A DNA stretch of 64,000 bases from Flavobacteriaceae bacterium MAR_2010_188 (GCA_900104375.1 LT629302.1:2816001-2880000), one strand, 5' to 3'. Numbered from the stretch's first letter, positions 16,599 to 25,603 are shown. Program-made: numbers and translations. The notes: generated by a model from the letters alone, not told the origin.

Positions 16599-17354
16599 TT
16601 ACTGCTTAACAGCTTCTTCCTTAATCCAATCGTATCCTTTTGCCTCTAGCTCATGCGCCAATTCCTTGGTACCGGATTTTACAATCTTACCGTTATGCAG
16701 GACGTGCACAAAATCTGGAACAATATGATCTAATAACCTTTGGTAATGCGTTATAACGATTACCGCGTTGTTCTTGGTTTTTAATTTATTTACTCCGTTG
16801 GCAACAATTCTTAAAGCGTCGATATCCAAGCCGGAATCAGTTTCGTCCAAAATGGCGAGTTTAGGCTCTAGCATCGCCATTTGGAAAATTTCATTTCTCT
16901 TTTTTTCACCACCAGAAAATCCAGTATTTAATGAACGTGAAAGAAATTTTCTGTCGATTTCTAAAAGTTCTGATTTTTCTCTAATTAATTTAAGCATAAG
17001 ATTGGCAGGCATATCTTCAAGCCCTTTGGCTTTTCTGGTCTCGTTGATGGCCGTTTTCATAAAGTTGGTAACGCTTACGCCAGGAATTTCAACAGGATAC
17101 TGAAAAGAAAGAAAAATACCTTTATGAGCGCGTTCTTCAGCGGCATCTTCAATTATATTTTCTCCTTCAAAAAATATCTCTCCTTGTTCTACTTCATATT
17201 CGTCCTTGCCAGCGATTACATTGGCCAAAGTACTTTTACCAGAACCATTTGGTCCCATTATGGCATGTACCTCACCAGCATTAACCTTAAGGTTTATACC
17301 GTTTAATATTGATTTATCTTCTACACTTGCGTGTAAGTTTTTAATTTCTAACAT
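16599..17354 (-). CDS. sufC: Fe-S assembly ATPase SufC
   Basis: A soluble ABC-type ATPase of 251 residues that powers the SufBCD scaffold. Walker A is GPNGSGKST (about residues 34-42), the signature region is FSGGEKKRNEIFQM, Walker B is AILDETDSGLDIDAL, and the H-loop is ITHYQRLLDHIVPDFVHVL. No membrane segments are present, which separates it from transporters. The FSGGEKKRNEI variant of the ABC signature is specific to SufC. Two lipoprotein genes lie between sufB and sufC; the nearer one ends 5 bp before the sufC ATG, so all are read as one transcript. Confidence 0.98.
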   Translation of the reverse strand: MLEIKNLHASVEDKSILNGINLKVNAGEVHAIMGPNGSGKSTLANVIAGKDEYEVEQGEIFFEGENIIEDAAEERAHKGIFLSFQYPVEIPGVSVTNFMKTAINETRKAKGLEDMPANLMLKLIREKSELLEIDRKFLSRSLNTGFSGGEKKRNEIFQMAMLEPKLAILDETDSGLDIDALRIVANGVNKLKTKNNAVIVITHYQRLLDHIVPDFVHVLHNGKIVKSGTKELAHELEAKGYDWIKEEAVKQ

Positions 17355-17359
17355 CTTGG

Positions 17360-17779
17360 TTAATATAATTTAATGACTTCGTCGTCTTCTGGATTAGGTT
17401 TATAAACGTCTACTATTTCTTTAATATCGACCTTGTACGGCCATCCTTCTTCTCCATCTGCTTTTGCAATGCGGATACCTCTTACGGCAACCGGAACAAA
17501 ATCGGTATCTTCCTTTTTATACTTTTTCACAATATCTGCCAATTCGTGCATTTTTTCGTTAATCACAACACCGTACATAGTATTATCATCGGTCTGCAAA
17601 ACTGCTGCATCTGCAAAATATATAAACTTACCGGTGAACATAATCAGTCCATCGCTCTGTTTTGCTGTTCGAATTGAATCATTTTCAACCACAGAATTAT
17701 CTTCTACTGTAGTAGAGTTTTCATTTTTACAGCTGAATATTACTAAGGCTGCTAAAAGAAAAAGTGCACTCCCCTTCAT
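17360..17779 (-). CDS. Small lipoprotein inside the SUF operon
   Basis: A 139-residue protein with a lipobox (ALVIFSC, Cys about residue 17) followed by a Ser/Thr/Asn-rich linker. The mature domain reads like a small beta barrel, possibly OB-like (IMFTGKFIYFADAAVLQTDDNTMYGVVIN, DFVPVAVRGIRIAKADGEEGWPYKVDIKEIVDVYKP). I cannot name the family. It lies 5 bp before sufC and 5 bp after the metallo-beta-lactamase lipoprotein, so it must be co-expressed with sufB and sufC. A role at the cell surface is odd for a cytoplasmic assembly operon; it may simply be carried along. Confidence 0.75.
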   Translation of the reverse strand: MKGSALFLLAALVIFSCKNENSTTVEDNSVVENDSIRTAKQSDGLIMFTGKFIYFADAAVLQTDDNTMYGVVINEKMHELADIVKKYKKEDTDFVPVAVRGIRIAKADGEEGWPYKVDIKEIVDVYKPNPEDDEVIKLY

Positions 17780-17784
17780 GACTT

Positions 17785-18669
17785 TTATTGTAATGGTTTT
17801 GGAGCTTTAGGCATAGCATTAAAGTCCTTAGTTGAATGCTGAATATATACCTTAGCATTTTTCTCATTCGCGAAAGCTTCAAAGGCATTCATACTATTTA
17901 AAGTTTCATCAACACTATAATTGAAACTTGGCACAACTCGATCCGTACGGTTTTCTTCAAAATGATAAAGATCTCCAGATAAAATAATCGGACCTTCTTC
18001 ATCTAAATCTAAAAACAAAGACTGATGACCGGCAGTATGTCCCGGTGTGAATTTAATCACCACTTTTCCATCACCATAAACATCATAGTCACCATTAATT
18101 TTTTGAATCTTGGTTAATCCCTTAATTGCGTTGAAGGTATCTGGATCATTTTTTTGATTTTCTTCACTTGTCACAAAATCATACTCTTTTTCTTGCACGA
18201 TCCAGGTCGCGTCCTTAAACTTGGCAGCAGAACCCGAATGGTCAAAATGAGTATGCGACAATATTAAATAATCGAAATCGGCCGGAGTTAGATTCAGTGT
18301 TTGCAACTGACTCTCTATTGAATCTTTCCTAGAAACGGTAAATGCACCATCTGGAGTAGTAAAAGGTTCTTGACCTACTAAACCTTCTGCAAGGCCAGCA
18401 TCCCACAAAATTCTTCCTTTTGGATGTTCAATCACGTAGATAGGATCAGCAAATTCTCTCGATTCTCCTTTATATCTATCTCCTTGAGAAAAAACTTCTA
18501 GTTTATTGACTTGTACCGTACCTCCGTCTAATGTGTAAAGCTTAAGCTGTGGTTCTTCAACCTCAACATTTTCTTCCACCACGGTATCCTGCTCAATATT
18601 CGCTTTGTCGTTTTTACAAGATACTATTGATAAAAAAGCTAAAATGATTATTGATAGTTGTGTCTTCAT
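17785..18669 (-). CDS. Metallo-beta-lactamase-fold lipoprotein, N-acyl homoserine lactonase-like
   Basis: A 294-residue exported hydrolase. The lipobox is FLSIVSC with Cys about residue 19, then an acidic spacer. The MBL zinc motif is SHTHFDHSG (HxHxDH); further ligands are in TPGHTAGHQS and SGDLYHF. The order and spacing resemble AHL lactonases of the AiiA type, which open lactone rings of quorum-sensing signals, and lactonase-family annotation is usual for such proteins. Activity on AHLs is inference only; other esters or lactones are possible. The gene is between sufB (82 bp upstream, with a hairpin in the gap) and a small lipoprotein gene 5 bp downstream. Confidence 0.87.
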   Translation of the reverse strand: MKTQLSIIILAFLSIVSCKNDKANIEQDTVVEENVEVEEPQLKLYTLDGGTVQVNKLEVFSQGDRYKGESREFADPIYVIEHPKGRILWDAGLAEGLVGQEPFTTPDGAFTVSRKDSIESQLQTLNLTPADFDYLILSHTHFDHSGSAAKFKDATWIVQEKEYDFVTSEENQKNDPDTFNAIKGLTKIQKINGDYDVYGDGKVVIKFTPGHTAGHQSLFLDLDEEGPIILSGDLYHFEENRTDRVVPSFNYSVDETLNSMNAFEAFANEKNAKVYIQHSTKDFNAMPKAPKPLQ

Positions 18670-18726
18670 ATATCGTATTACTTATTTTATGTTTTCGTTG
18701 ATTATATATCTAAAGAGGCATTATTA

Positions 18727-18750
18727 AGATATCTGCTTTCGCAGATATTT
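18727..18750 (-). other. Hairpin in the spacer after sufB
   Basis: Stem ATATCTGC / GCAGATAT with a four-base loop, directly after the sufB stop at 18752. On the minus strand no T run follows, so it is not a classic terminator. It may stabilise the sufAB message or reduce read-through into the lipoprotein genes. Confidence 0.55.
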
Positions 18751-18751
18751 G

Positions 18752-20200
18752 TTATCCGACCGAGCCTTCAAGACTTATTTCAAGTAATTTTTGTGCTTCT
18801 ACGGCAAATTCCATCGGAAGTTTATTCAAGACTTCCTTGCTAAATCCATTTACTATTAGAGCGATAGCTTTCTCTGTATCGATACCTCGTTGGTTACAGT
18901 AAAAAATCTGGTCCTCACCAATTTTACTGGTTGTTGCTTCATGTTCTATCTGGGCGGTTTTATTTTTCACTTCGATATAAGGAAAAGTATGTGCACCGCA
19001 ATCATTTCCCATAAGAAGACTATCGCATTGCGAAAAGTTCCTCGCATTGTCGGCTCTAGAATTAATTTGAACCAATCCTCTATAGGAATTCTGTGATTTT
19101 CCAGCCGATATTCCTTTACTAATGATAGTAGACTTGGTGTTTTTACCAAGATGAATCATTTTAGTTCCGGTATCTGCCTGTTGGTAATTATTGGTTACGG
19201 CGATAGAATAAAATTCGCCCACCGAATTATCTCCTTTTAAGATACAAGAAGGATATTTCCAGGTTATTGCCGATCCGGTCTCAACTTGGGTCCAAGAAAT
19301 TTTTGCGTTCTTTTCGCAAATGCCTCGCTTAGTTACAAAATTGTAAACCCCACCTTTTCCTTTAGCATCCCCAGGAAACCAGTTTTGAACCGTACTATAT
19401 TTAATTTCTGAGTCATCTAAAGCTATCAGTTCTACAACTGCAGCATGAAGTTGATTTTCGTCACGGCTCGGGGCGGTACATCCTTCAAGATAACTTACAT
19501 AGCTGCCTTTGTCCGCAATTACCAAAGTTCTTTCGAACTGGCCAGTTCCCGCTTGATTAATTCTAAAATAAGTTGAAAGTTCCATTGGGCATCTTACGCC
19601 TTTAGGAATATAGCAGAAACTACCGTCACTAAATACTGCGCTATTTAAGGCGGCATAGAAATTATCGCGTTGAGGAACAACGCTCCCTATATATTTTCTA
19701 ACAAGTTCTGGGTAATCTTTTATAGCGTCACTGATGGAACAAAAAATAATTCCTTTTTCTAGAAGCGTCTTTTTAAAGGTTGTCGCCACAGAAACTGAAT
19801 CTATAACCACATCCATCGCCACGCCAGACAAAGCTTTTTGTTCATCCAAAGAAATGCCTAACTTATTGAATGTTGCCAAAAGTTCTGGATCAACCTCATC
19901 TAAACTATCGTATTTAGGTTTGCTGTTGGGTGCTGAATAATAAGATATCGCCTGAAAATCTGGTTTTTTATAATTGACATTTGCCCAAGTTGGCTCAGTC
20001 ATTCCTTGCCAGTAGCGAAACGCTTCTAGCCTCCAATCGGTCATCCATTCCGGTTCACCTTTTTTAAGAGAAATCGCTCTTACAATATCCTCGTTAAGAC
20101 CAATCGGAAAAGTATCGGATTCAATATCTGTATAAAAACCATATTCATATTCTTTGGTCTTTAGTTCTTCCCTTAAATCGTCCTCTGTATATTTTGGCAT
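18752..20200 (-). CDS. sufB: Fe-S scaffold subunit SufB
   Basis: The 482-residue main scaffold protein of the SUF system, on which clusters are built with SufC and SufD. Family segments include [90 protein letters not shown] and [14 protein letters not shown]-like ending [12 protein letters not shown]. Length and motifs are normal. It lies 9 bp after sufA and belongs to the same transcript, led by a good promoter at 20570-20599. Confidence 0.98.
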   Translation of the reverse strand: MPKYTEDDLREELKTKEYEYGFYTDIESDTFPIGLNEDIVRAISLKKGEPEWMTDWRLEAFRYWQGMTEPTWANVNYKKPDFQAISYYSAPNSKPKYDSLDEVDPELLATFNKLGISLDEQKALSGVAMDVVIDSVSVATTFKKTLLEKGIIFCSISDAIKDYPELVRKYIGSVVPQRDNFYAALNSAVFSDGSFCYIPKGVRCPMELSTYFRINQAGTGQFERTLVIADKGSYVSYLEGCTAPSRDENQLHAAVVELIALDDSEIKYSTVQNWFPGDAKGKGGVYNFVTKRGICEKNAKISWTQVETGSAITWKYPSCILKGDNSVGEFYSIAVTNNYQQADTGTKMIHLGKNTKSTIISKGISAGKSQNSYRGLVQINSRADNARNFSQCDSLLMGNDCGAHTFPYIEVKNKTAQIEHEATTSKIGEDQIFYCNQRGIDTEKAIALIVNGFSKEVLNKLPMEFAVEAQKLLEISLEGSVG

Positions 20201-20209
20201 AAAATTATT

Positions 20210-20539
20210 TTATAATGAAAAAGACTCGCCACAACCGCAAGTTCTGTTGGCATTAGGATTATTAAACACAAAGCCGGCTCCGTTAAGTCCGCCCGAATAT
20301 TCTAGAGTAGTCCCTATCAAATAAAGAAAACTCTTTTTATCGACGATGATTTTTACACCATTGTCCTCAAAAACCTTATCACCTTCATCTTGATTCTTAT
20401 CGAATTTAAGATCATATGATAACCCAGAGCATCCTCCGCTCTTTACACCAACGCGAACATAATCAGTATCGGCGCTATAGCCGTCCTCATGCATCAGTTC
20501 GACTACTTTCTTTTTGGCAGTTTCAGAAACTTTAATCAT
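20210..20539 (-). CDS. sufA: A-type Fe-S carrier SufA/IscA
   Basis: A 109-residue HesB/IscA-type protein that carries assembled clusters or iron to targets. The three conserved cysteines are present in GGCSGLSYDL (about residue 37) and the C-terminal CGCGESF. It is the first gene of the leftward SUF operon, 9 bp before sufB, with a consensus promoter about 30 bp upstream. Annotators may call it an iron-sulfur cluster assembly accessory protein (ErpA/IscA); position next to sufB favours sufA. Confidence 0.93.
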   Translation of the reverse strand: MIKVSETAKKKVVELMHEDGYSADTDYVRVGVKSGGCSGLSYDLKFDKNQDEGDKVFEDNGVKIIVDKKSFLYLIGTTLEYSGGLNGAGFVFNNPNANRTCGCGESFSL

Positions 20540-20569
20540 TTGTTATGTAGATTAGGTCTAAATAGACAG

Positions 20570-20599
20570 CAAATATACAACATAACAAAGGTTTATCAA
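20570..20599 (-). promoter_or_regulatory. SUF operon promoter
   Basis: On the minus strand TTG (20599-20597), a 19-bp spacer, then TATATTTG (20577-20570). This is a textbook Bacteroidota promoter (TTG-N19-TAnnTTTG). The expected start near 20563 would give a leader of about 25 nt before the sufA ATG at 20539. Confidence 0.75.
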
Positions 20600-20692
20600 G
20601 GATAGCTAACATTATATTAGGATATATAGCTATAGGGATTGTTGATGTTCGGCCGTATTTATTCGATGGATAATTTTGTGCTTCTTTTAGAC

Positions 20693-20720
20693 TAATTGCG
20701 ATACTCGATTGTCGCAATTA
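20693..20720. promoter_or_regulatory. Perfect dyad overlapping the thiL -33 region
   Basis: TAATTGCGA-N10-TCGCAATTA has perfect 9-bp arms. It covers the TTG of the thiL promoter in the region between divergent sufA and thiL, so it is a candidate operator. A second dyad of the same geometry is at 54591-54618. Confidence 0.5.
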
Positions 20721-20740
20721 TAACCATATCCTTACCTTTG
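20709..20740 (+). promoter_or_regulatory. thiL promoter
   Basis: TTG (20709-20711), 21 bp, TACCTTTG (20733-20740), with the thiL ATG only four bases later. The match is strong and implies a leaderless thiL message. Confidence 0.65.
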
Positions 20741-20744
20741 CAAA

Positions 20745-21797
20745 ATGATAGAAGATAAAAATGAGCAGCGTACATCCTTGAGCGAACTTGGCGAGTTTGG
20801 ACTTATAGACCATCTCACAAGGAATTTCAAGGTCAAGCATAAATCTACCATTAAAAGTGTTGGCGACGATGCTGCGGTATTGGATTTAAAACAAGGACAG
20901 ACTGTTGTTACAACAGATTTGCTGATAGAAAATGTTCATTTTGATTTGAGCTACGTTCCACTCAAACATTTAGGATATAAAGCGGTGATGGTCAATCTCT
21001 CTGATGTGTACGCGATGAATGCTGCTGCTACTCAGATTACGGTTTCCATCGCTCTGTCAAATAGATTTCCGTTAGAAGCTGTTGAAGAACTTTATGTTGG
21101 TATCGAACATGCAGCAGAACTTTACGGGGTCGACGTTGTTGGCGGCGATACCACATCTTCTACAACTGGACTCATTATTTCTATAACCGCCATTGGTTTT
21201 GCGGAAGAGAAAAATATCGTTTATAGAAATGGGGCTAAAGAATCTGATTTGTTGGTGGTCACTGGCGATTTGGGCGGCGCTTATATGGGCCTTCAAGTTT
21301 TAGAGCGTGAAAAAGAAGTTTTTAAGGTGAATCCTAATAATCAACCAGATTTGCATGCTTACACTTATATCATTGAAAGGCAGTTAAAACCTGAAGCCAG
21401 AAAGGATATCATTAAACTGCTTGCTGATCTTAAAGTAAAACCAACGTCTATGATCGATATCAGTGATGGACTTTCTTCCGAGATTTTACATTTATCCAAG
21501 CAGAGCGAGGTTGGGATTGAAGTGTACGAAGATAAAATTCCTTTGGACCCTCAAGTAATTTCTAGCTGCGAAGAATTTAATGTAGATAGTACCACGATTG
21601 CTTTAAATGGTGGTGAGGATTATGAATTATTATTTACGATAGACCAAAAAGACTTTCCGAAGATAAAAGGTAATCCTAATCTAACTGTGATTGGTTATGT
21701 AACCGATAAGGCAAGTGGAAATCATTTGGTTACCCGAGGAAATTCTAAAGTTGAAATAATCGCCCAAGGATGGAACTCCTTTAAGGAAAACAACTAA
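20745..21797 (+). CDS. thiL: Thiamine-phosphate kinase ThiL
   Basis: A 350-residue PurM/ThiL-fold kinase that phosphorylates thiamine monophosphate to the coenzyme thiamine diphosphate with ATP. Motifs in order: GDDAAVLDL (about residue 40), VVTTDLLIENVHFDL, GYKAVMVNLSDVYAMNA, GVDVVGGDTT, SMIDISDGLSSEILHL and LNGGEDYELLFTID. Length is normal. It is divergent from the SUF operon and starts four bases after a strong -7 box, so it is probably translated from a leaderless message. Confidence 0.96.
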   Translation: MIEDKNEQRTSLSELGEFGLIDHLTRNFKVKHKSTIKSVGDDAAVLDLKQGQTVVTTDLLIENVHFDLSYVPLKHLGYKAVMVNLSDVYAMNAAATQITVSIALSNRFPLEAVEELYVGIEHAAELYGVDVVGGDTTSSTTGLIISITAIGFAEEKNIVYRNGAKESDLLVVTGDLGGAYMGLQVLEREKEVFKVNPNNQPDLHAYTYIIERQLKPEARKDIIKLLADLKVKPTSMIDISDGLSSEILHLSKQSEVGIEVYEDKIPLDPQVISSCEEFNVDSTTIALNGGEDYELLFTIDQKDFPKIKGNPNLTVIGYVTDKASGNHLVTRGNSKVEIIAQGWNSFKENN

Positions 21798-21810
21798 TTT
21801 ACAAGAAATT

Positions 21811-22095
21811 TTATGCGGATTGGAGCGGCGGGTAAATGGCAGTTGCAAAAGTCGCTTCTTTAATCCTTAATCTTCTTCTCATGTACATTTGCTCTAATAG
21901 GGAATTTATTTCCTGAAATTTTGGAGTAAGTGCAATAAGATTTCCGTTGCTATCTGTAGTTAATTGTTTGTTGCAACACCTGCAAGTATATTCTTTAACG
22001 TGCGAGGTGACTTTTTTCGAAACTTCATATTTATGGCCAAATAGGTCGCATATGATTTTAAACGAATTCTGTTTGTTTGGCGTAGATTTGCTCAT
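21811..22095 (-). CDS. Small protein with zinc-ribbon-like Cys/His pattern
   Basis: A 94-residue protein of unknown function. The pattern CDLFGHKYEV ... YTCRCCNKQL (residues about 15-40) resembles small beta-ribbon zinc sites (C-x4-H then C-x-C-C), similar in style to DUF1660-type proteins. The C-terminal half is basic and probably helical (FQEINSLLEQMYMRRRLRIKEA). No signal peptide. It is convergent with thiL (13 bp between stops). Similar short proteins seem common in this family of bacteria. Regulatory or nucleic-acid binding is conceivable but unproven. Confidence 0.6.
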   Translation of the reverse strand: MSKSTPNKQNSFKIICDLFGHKYEVSKKVTSHVKEYTCRCCNKQLTTDSNGNLIALTPKFQEINSLLEQMYMRRRLRIKEATFATAIYPPLQSA

Positions 22096-22157
22096 GGCTT
22101 TTTTGTTTTGAGAATTCTAACTTATAATAAATGTAAAGAAAACTTGTTAAAAAGTCA

Positions 22158-22934
22158 TTATTTTTCGTTAAAGTGTTTTAATAAGTAAGTCAATTCTTTA
22201 TTATTTTCAATTTGAGACATATGTCCGCCTTCTAAAACTTGAATTCTGATATTTTTATCGTTTAAATAATTCCTTTGATCTTGGAGTGTTAACACCTCAT
22301 CTTTTAAACCTAATACCACCAATTTTTTACATTTTAGAGAATTTAGCACATCAACCCTATTTTTACGGATTTTCATTCCTCGGATAGCAGCAATAATATT
22401 TTCTGTAGTCATTTCGTAGGCTTGCTGTTTTAAATCCTCAATCTCTTTTATAAATATTTCTCGGTTCTCAGCCGCAAACAAATTATTAATGGACATACTT
22501 ATAAATAGATCCTTGTCTTTTTTTATGAGCTTTATAGCTCTATCTCTGTTTTCTTTCCTTTCTCTATTATCATCTAGGGCGCTAGAATTCATGAGGATCA
22601 AACCTCTAAAATAATTTGGGTCGGCCTCTGCAAGTGCTAATGCTACATACCCTCCCATGGAATGACCTACAATCGTGGCAGCGTTCACCTTTAAGTGTTG
22701 CAGAATATGTTTTACCACTGCTGCCATCATTTCCATACTGTGGGTTTCTCCATAATTGCCCGTATTACCATGCCCCGGCAAATCAATGATTATGACTTGA
22801 AAATCGCTCTTAAGCTCTTGGGTAATCTCTTTCCACATGGTGGAGTTTTCCAAAAAACCATGAAGAAAAACAATGGTTTCTCCCTCTCCTATCACATCGT
22901 AAAAAACAGAAGTTCCTTTATAATCTAAATTCAT
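22158..22934 (-). CDS. Alpha/beta-hydrolase
   Basis: A 258-residue cytoplasmic alpha/beta-hydrolase. The oxyanion motif is FLHGFLENSTMW (about 23-34), the nucleophile S92 lies in VGHSMGG, the acid is probably the Asp in VLGLKDEV, and the catalytic His is in GGHMSQIEN near the C-terminus. It resembles small esterases and MenH/BioH-like enzymes; the substrate is not predictable. A minus-strand TATCTTTG (22959-22952) provides a -7 box. It is divergent from brnQ. Confidence 0.9.
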   Translation of the reverse strand: MNLDYKGTSVFYDVIGEGETIVFLHGFLENSTMWKEITQELKSDFQVIIIDLPGHGNTGNYGETHSMEMMAAVVKHILQHLKVNAATIVGHSMGGYVALALAEADPNYFRGLILMNSSALDDNRERKENRDRAIKLIKKDKDLFISMSINNLFAAENREIFIKEIEDLKQQAYEMTTENIIAAIRGMKIRKNRVDVLNSLKCKKLVVLGLKDEVLTLQDQRNYLNDKNIRIQVLEGGHMSQIENNKELTYLLKHFNEK

Positions 22935-22967
22935 ATTAATCCTATATTGCGCAAAGATAAATTATAG

Positions 22968-24260
22968 ATGTCCGGAACTAAAAAGATACTAGTAACAAGT
23001 TTCGCGCTTTTCTCGCTTTTCTTTGGAGCAGGAAATTTAATCCTTCCACCTTTCTTGGGTTTTGCAACTGGTAATAATTGGCCCTTGGTGGTCCTTGGTT
23101 TTGCGATCACCGCAGTGCTCATCCCAATCTTAGGAATTATTGCTCACGCAAGAGTCCAGGGCACTATGTATGACCTCGGCAAAAAAGTTTCCCCTATTTT
23201 TTCTAGCATCTATTGCATCATTGTTTATGCAATTTCTATAACAATACCTTCCCCTAGAACGGCTTCTGTAACTCATGAAATGGCCATAAATCCTTATTTT
23301 GAATCGAGCTCTTTACTTACTAGCAGCATTTACTTTGCCTTGGTATTATTGTTCGTGATGAACCGTTCGAAAATACTAGATATTATCGGGAAGTTTTTAA
23401 CGCCTTTCATCATTATTATTCTCAGCATTATTATCGTTCTCGGAATCGTAAATGCTTCAACTTTAACTATTGTAGATCAAAGCACTTCTAATCTGGATGT
23501 TTTAACCACCGGAATTTTGGAAGGTTACCAAACCTTTGATGCTATTGGTGCAGTTGTGGTTGGGGCTGTTATTGTAATTTCAATTAACTTGAAGGATTCA
23601 TCTTCATTCGAAAATAAAAGAGAGCTTATAACCAAAGCTGGTATCATTGCTGGCCTTGGATTACTTATCATTTACACTGGGCTAATTTATTGTGGAGCTA
23701 CTTTTGGCCAGAATTTTAGTGAAGAAATCACAAGAACTGAGATTCTTACTCAAATAAGCAAAAACACCTTGGGAGCGATAGGTAATTCGTTCTTGAGCGT
23801 TCTTGTGGCTTTAGCTTGTTTTACGACGGCGGTGGGTATTGTAACGGGGACTTCAGATTATTTTAGGAAATTATTTGACGATTCTCAATTGGCTTACACC
23901 ATTACGGCAATTTGCGGATGTATTATTGGGGTAATCATTGGCAGTTATAACGTAGAATTCATCATAGACTTTGCACTACCTGCATTAATGTTTATCTACC
24001 CGATAACGATAGTTTTAATTTTCCTAAACGTTTTACCTCAGAAAATTGGCAGTCCACTTTTATTTAAAGCCGTAGTTCTCACAACATTTTTATTCAGTAT
24101 CCCTGATTTTTTAAAGTTTGTAATCCCCCCTGAAAATTTGACCAACGTAATAGAGATAATTCCGTTAGCGAACTACAGTTTAGGCTGGGTATTACCAGCC
24201 TTCACTGTATTTATCGCAGTTTTGATTATTGAAAAATACCGACGACCTATCGGTTCATAA
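22968..24260 (+). CDS. brnQ: Branched-chain amino acid carrier BrnQ
   Basis: A 430-residue LIVCS-family inner-membrane symporter for leucine, isoleucine and valine, driven by sodium or protons. The N-terminus is typical (SFALFSLFFGAGNLILPPFLGFATGNNWPLVVLGF) and about twelve hydrophobic segments follow. Length is normal. The last 14 bp overlap the 3' end of the convergent aminopeptidase gene, so the two messages can pair at their ends. Confidence 0.95.
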   Translation: MSGTKKILVTSFALFSLFFGAGNLILPPFLGFATGNNWPLVVLGFAITAVLIPILGIIAHARVQGTMYDLGKKVSPIFSSIYCIIVYAISITIPSPRTASVTHEMAINPYFESSSLLTSSIYFALVLLFVMNRSKILDIIGKFLTPFIIIILSIIIVLGIVNASTLTIVDQSTSNLDVLTTGILEGYQTFDAIGAVVVGAVIVISINLKDSSSFENKRELITKAGIIAGLGLLIIYTGLIYCGATFGQNFSEEITRTEILTQISKNTLGAIGNSFLSVLVALACFTTAVGIVTGTSDYFRKLFDDSQLAYTITAICGCIIGVIIGSYNVEFIIDFALPALMFIYPITIVLIFLNVLPQKIGSPLLFKAVVLTTFLFSIPDFLKFVIPPENLTNVIEIIPLANYSLGWVLPAFTVFIAVLIIEKYRRPIGS

Positions 24261-25539
24261 TTTCTTCAATTTCATCAGCTTCAATAGGAATATTTTTCAT
24301 CAAGTTTTTCGGTTCTCCAGATTTTTGGATTATCACGTCATCTTCTAATCTAATCCCAAAACCTTCCTCAGGAATATAAATTCCAGGTTCTACTGTAAAA
24401 ACCATATTCTCTTGCATTGGCTCATACAACAATCCATAATCATGAGTGTCTAAACCGATATGATGTGAAGTGCCATGCATAAAATACTTTTTATAAGCCG
24501 GCCGATCCTTATCCTCGGTTTTTACATCCGACTTATCTAGCAGACCAAGCTTCAATAATTCTGAAGTCATTAGTTTTCCAACTTCAACATGGTATTTTTC
24601 CCACATAACGCCGGGTCGCAACATTTTGGTTGCTTCGTCCTTTACCTGATTTACTGCATTGTAAACCTGTTTTTGTCTTTCTGTAAATCTCCCTGAAACT
24701 GGAATAGTCCTAGTCATATCAGAAGAATAGTTTGCATACTCTGCACCAACGTCTAACAGGATTAAATCACCCGATTTGCATTGCTGATTATTTTGAACAT
24801 AATGCAGCACATTGGCATTATTACCGGAAGCAATAATAGGCGTATAAGCAAATCCTTTTGATCTATTTCTAAGGAATTCATGCATAAATTCTGCTTCAAT
24901 TTCGTATTCCCAAACTCCAGGTTTTACAAATTGAAGGATTCTCCTAAAGCCTTTTTCGGTAATGTCACAGGCTTTTTGCATTAAGTTTAATTCTGTATCG
25001 CTCTTTACAGAACGTAAACGCTGAAGAATAGGATTGCTCTTGGCAACCATATGCGCAGGGTATTTTTCCTTAAGCAATTTTGCAAACCGAGCTTCTCGAG
25101 TTTCAGTTTCAACATTGGCGCGGTAATGCTCGTTAGTATTGATATAGACGGTTTCTGATTGGGTCATTAACTCGAATAAAACTTTATCTAATTCATTCAA
25201 CCAGTAAACCGTTTTTATCCCGCTTGTATCAAATGCTGCATCTTTGGTTAATTTCTCGCCTTCCCAAACTGCAATATGGTCATTGGTTTCCTTTAAAAAC
25301 AAAATCTCCTTGTGCTTGTCTTTTGGTGCGTCAGGAAAAAGAACAAGAATACTTTCTTCTTGATCAACTCCCGATAAGTAAAAAATATCGCGATGTTGCT
25401 CAAATGGCATAGTGCTATCGGCACTTATCGGATAAATATCATTACTATTGAATATTGCGAGGCTGTTTGGTTTCATTTCGGCCATAAACGCTTTGCGGTT
25501 TTTGGCAAATAGTTCTTTAGCGATCGGTTGGTATTTCAT
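24247..25539 (-). CDS. pepP: Xaa-Pro aminopeptidase (aminopeptidase P family)
   Basis: A 430-residue M24 metallopeptidase that removes the first residue from peptides with Pro at position two. The N-terminal AMP_N domain (ELFAKNRKAFMAEM, FYLSGVDQEESILVLFPD) is followed by the pita-bread domain. Dimetal ligands are visible: DVGAEYANYSSDMTRTIPVSG (two Asp), HGTSHHIGLDTHD (His), VFTVEPGIYIPE (Glu) and GIRLEDDVII (Glu). Length and order are normal for cytoplasmic PepP. It overlaps brnQ by 14 bp tail to tail. Confidence 0.93.
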   Translation of the reverse strand: MKYQPIAKELFAKNRKAFMAEMKPNSLAIFNSNDIYPISADSTMPFEQHRDIFYLSGVDQEESILVLFPDAPKDKHKEILFLKETNDHIAVWEGEKLTKDAAFDTSGIKTVYWLNELDKVLFELMTQSETVYINTNEHYRANVETETREARFAKLLKEKYPAHMVAKSNPILQRLRSVKSDTELNLMQKACDITEKGFRRILQFVKPGVWEYEIEAEFMHEFLRNRSKGFAYTPIIASGNNANVLHYVQNNQQCKSGDLILLDVGAEYANYSSDMTRTIPVSGRFTERQKQVYNAVNQVKDEATKMLRPGVMWEKYHVEVGKLMTSELLKLGLLDKSDVKTEDKDRPAYKKYFMHGTSHHIGLDTHDYGLLYEPMQENMVFTVEPGIYIPEEGFGIRLEDDVIIQKSGEPKNLMKNIPIEADEIEEIMNR

Positions 25540-25603
25540 TTTAAATATGCTTTGGGTTAAAGGTAAAGAGTTTCCTGAGGTATATCAAATTAATGAAAAA
25601 CCT

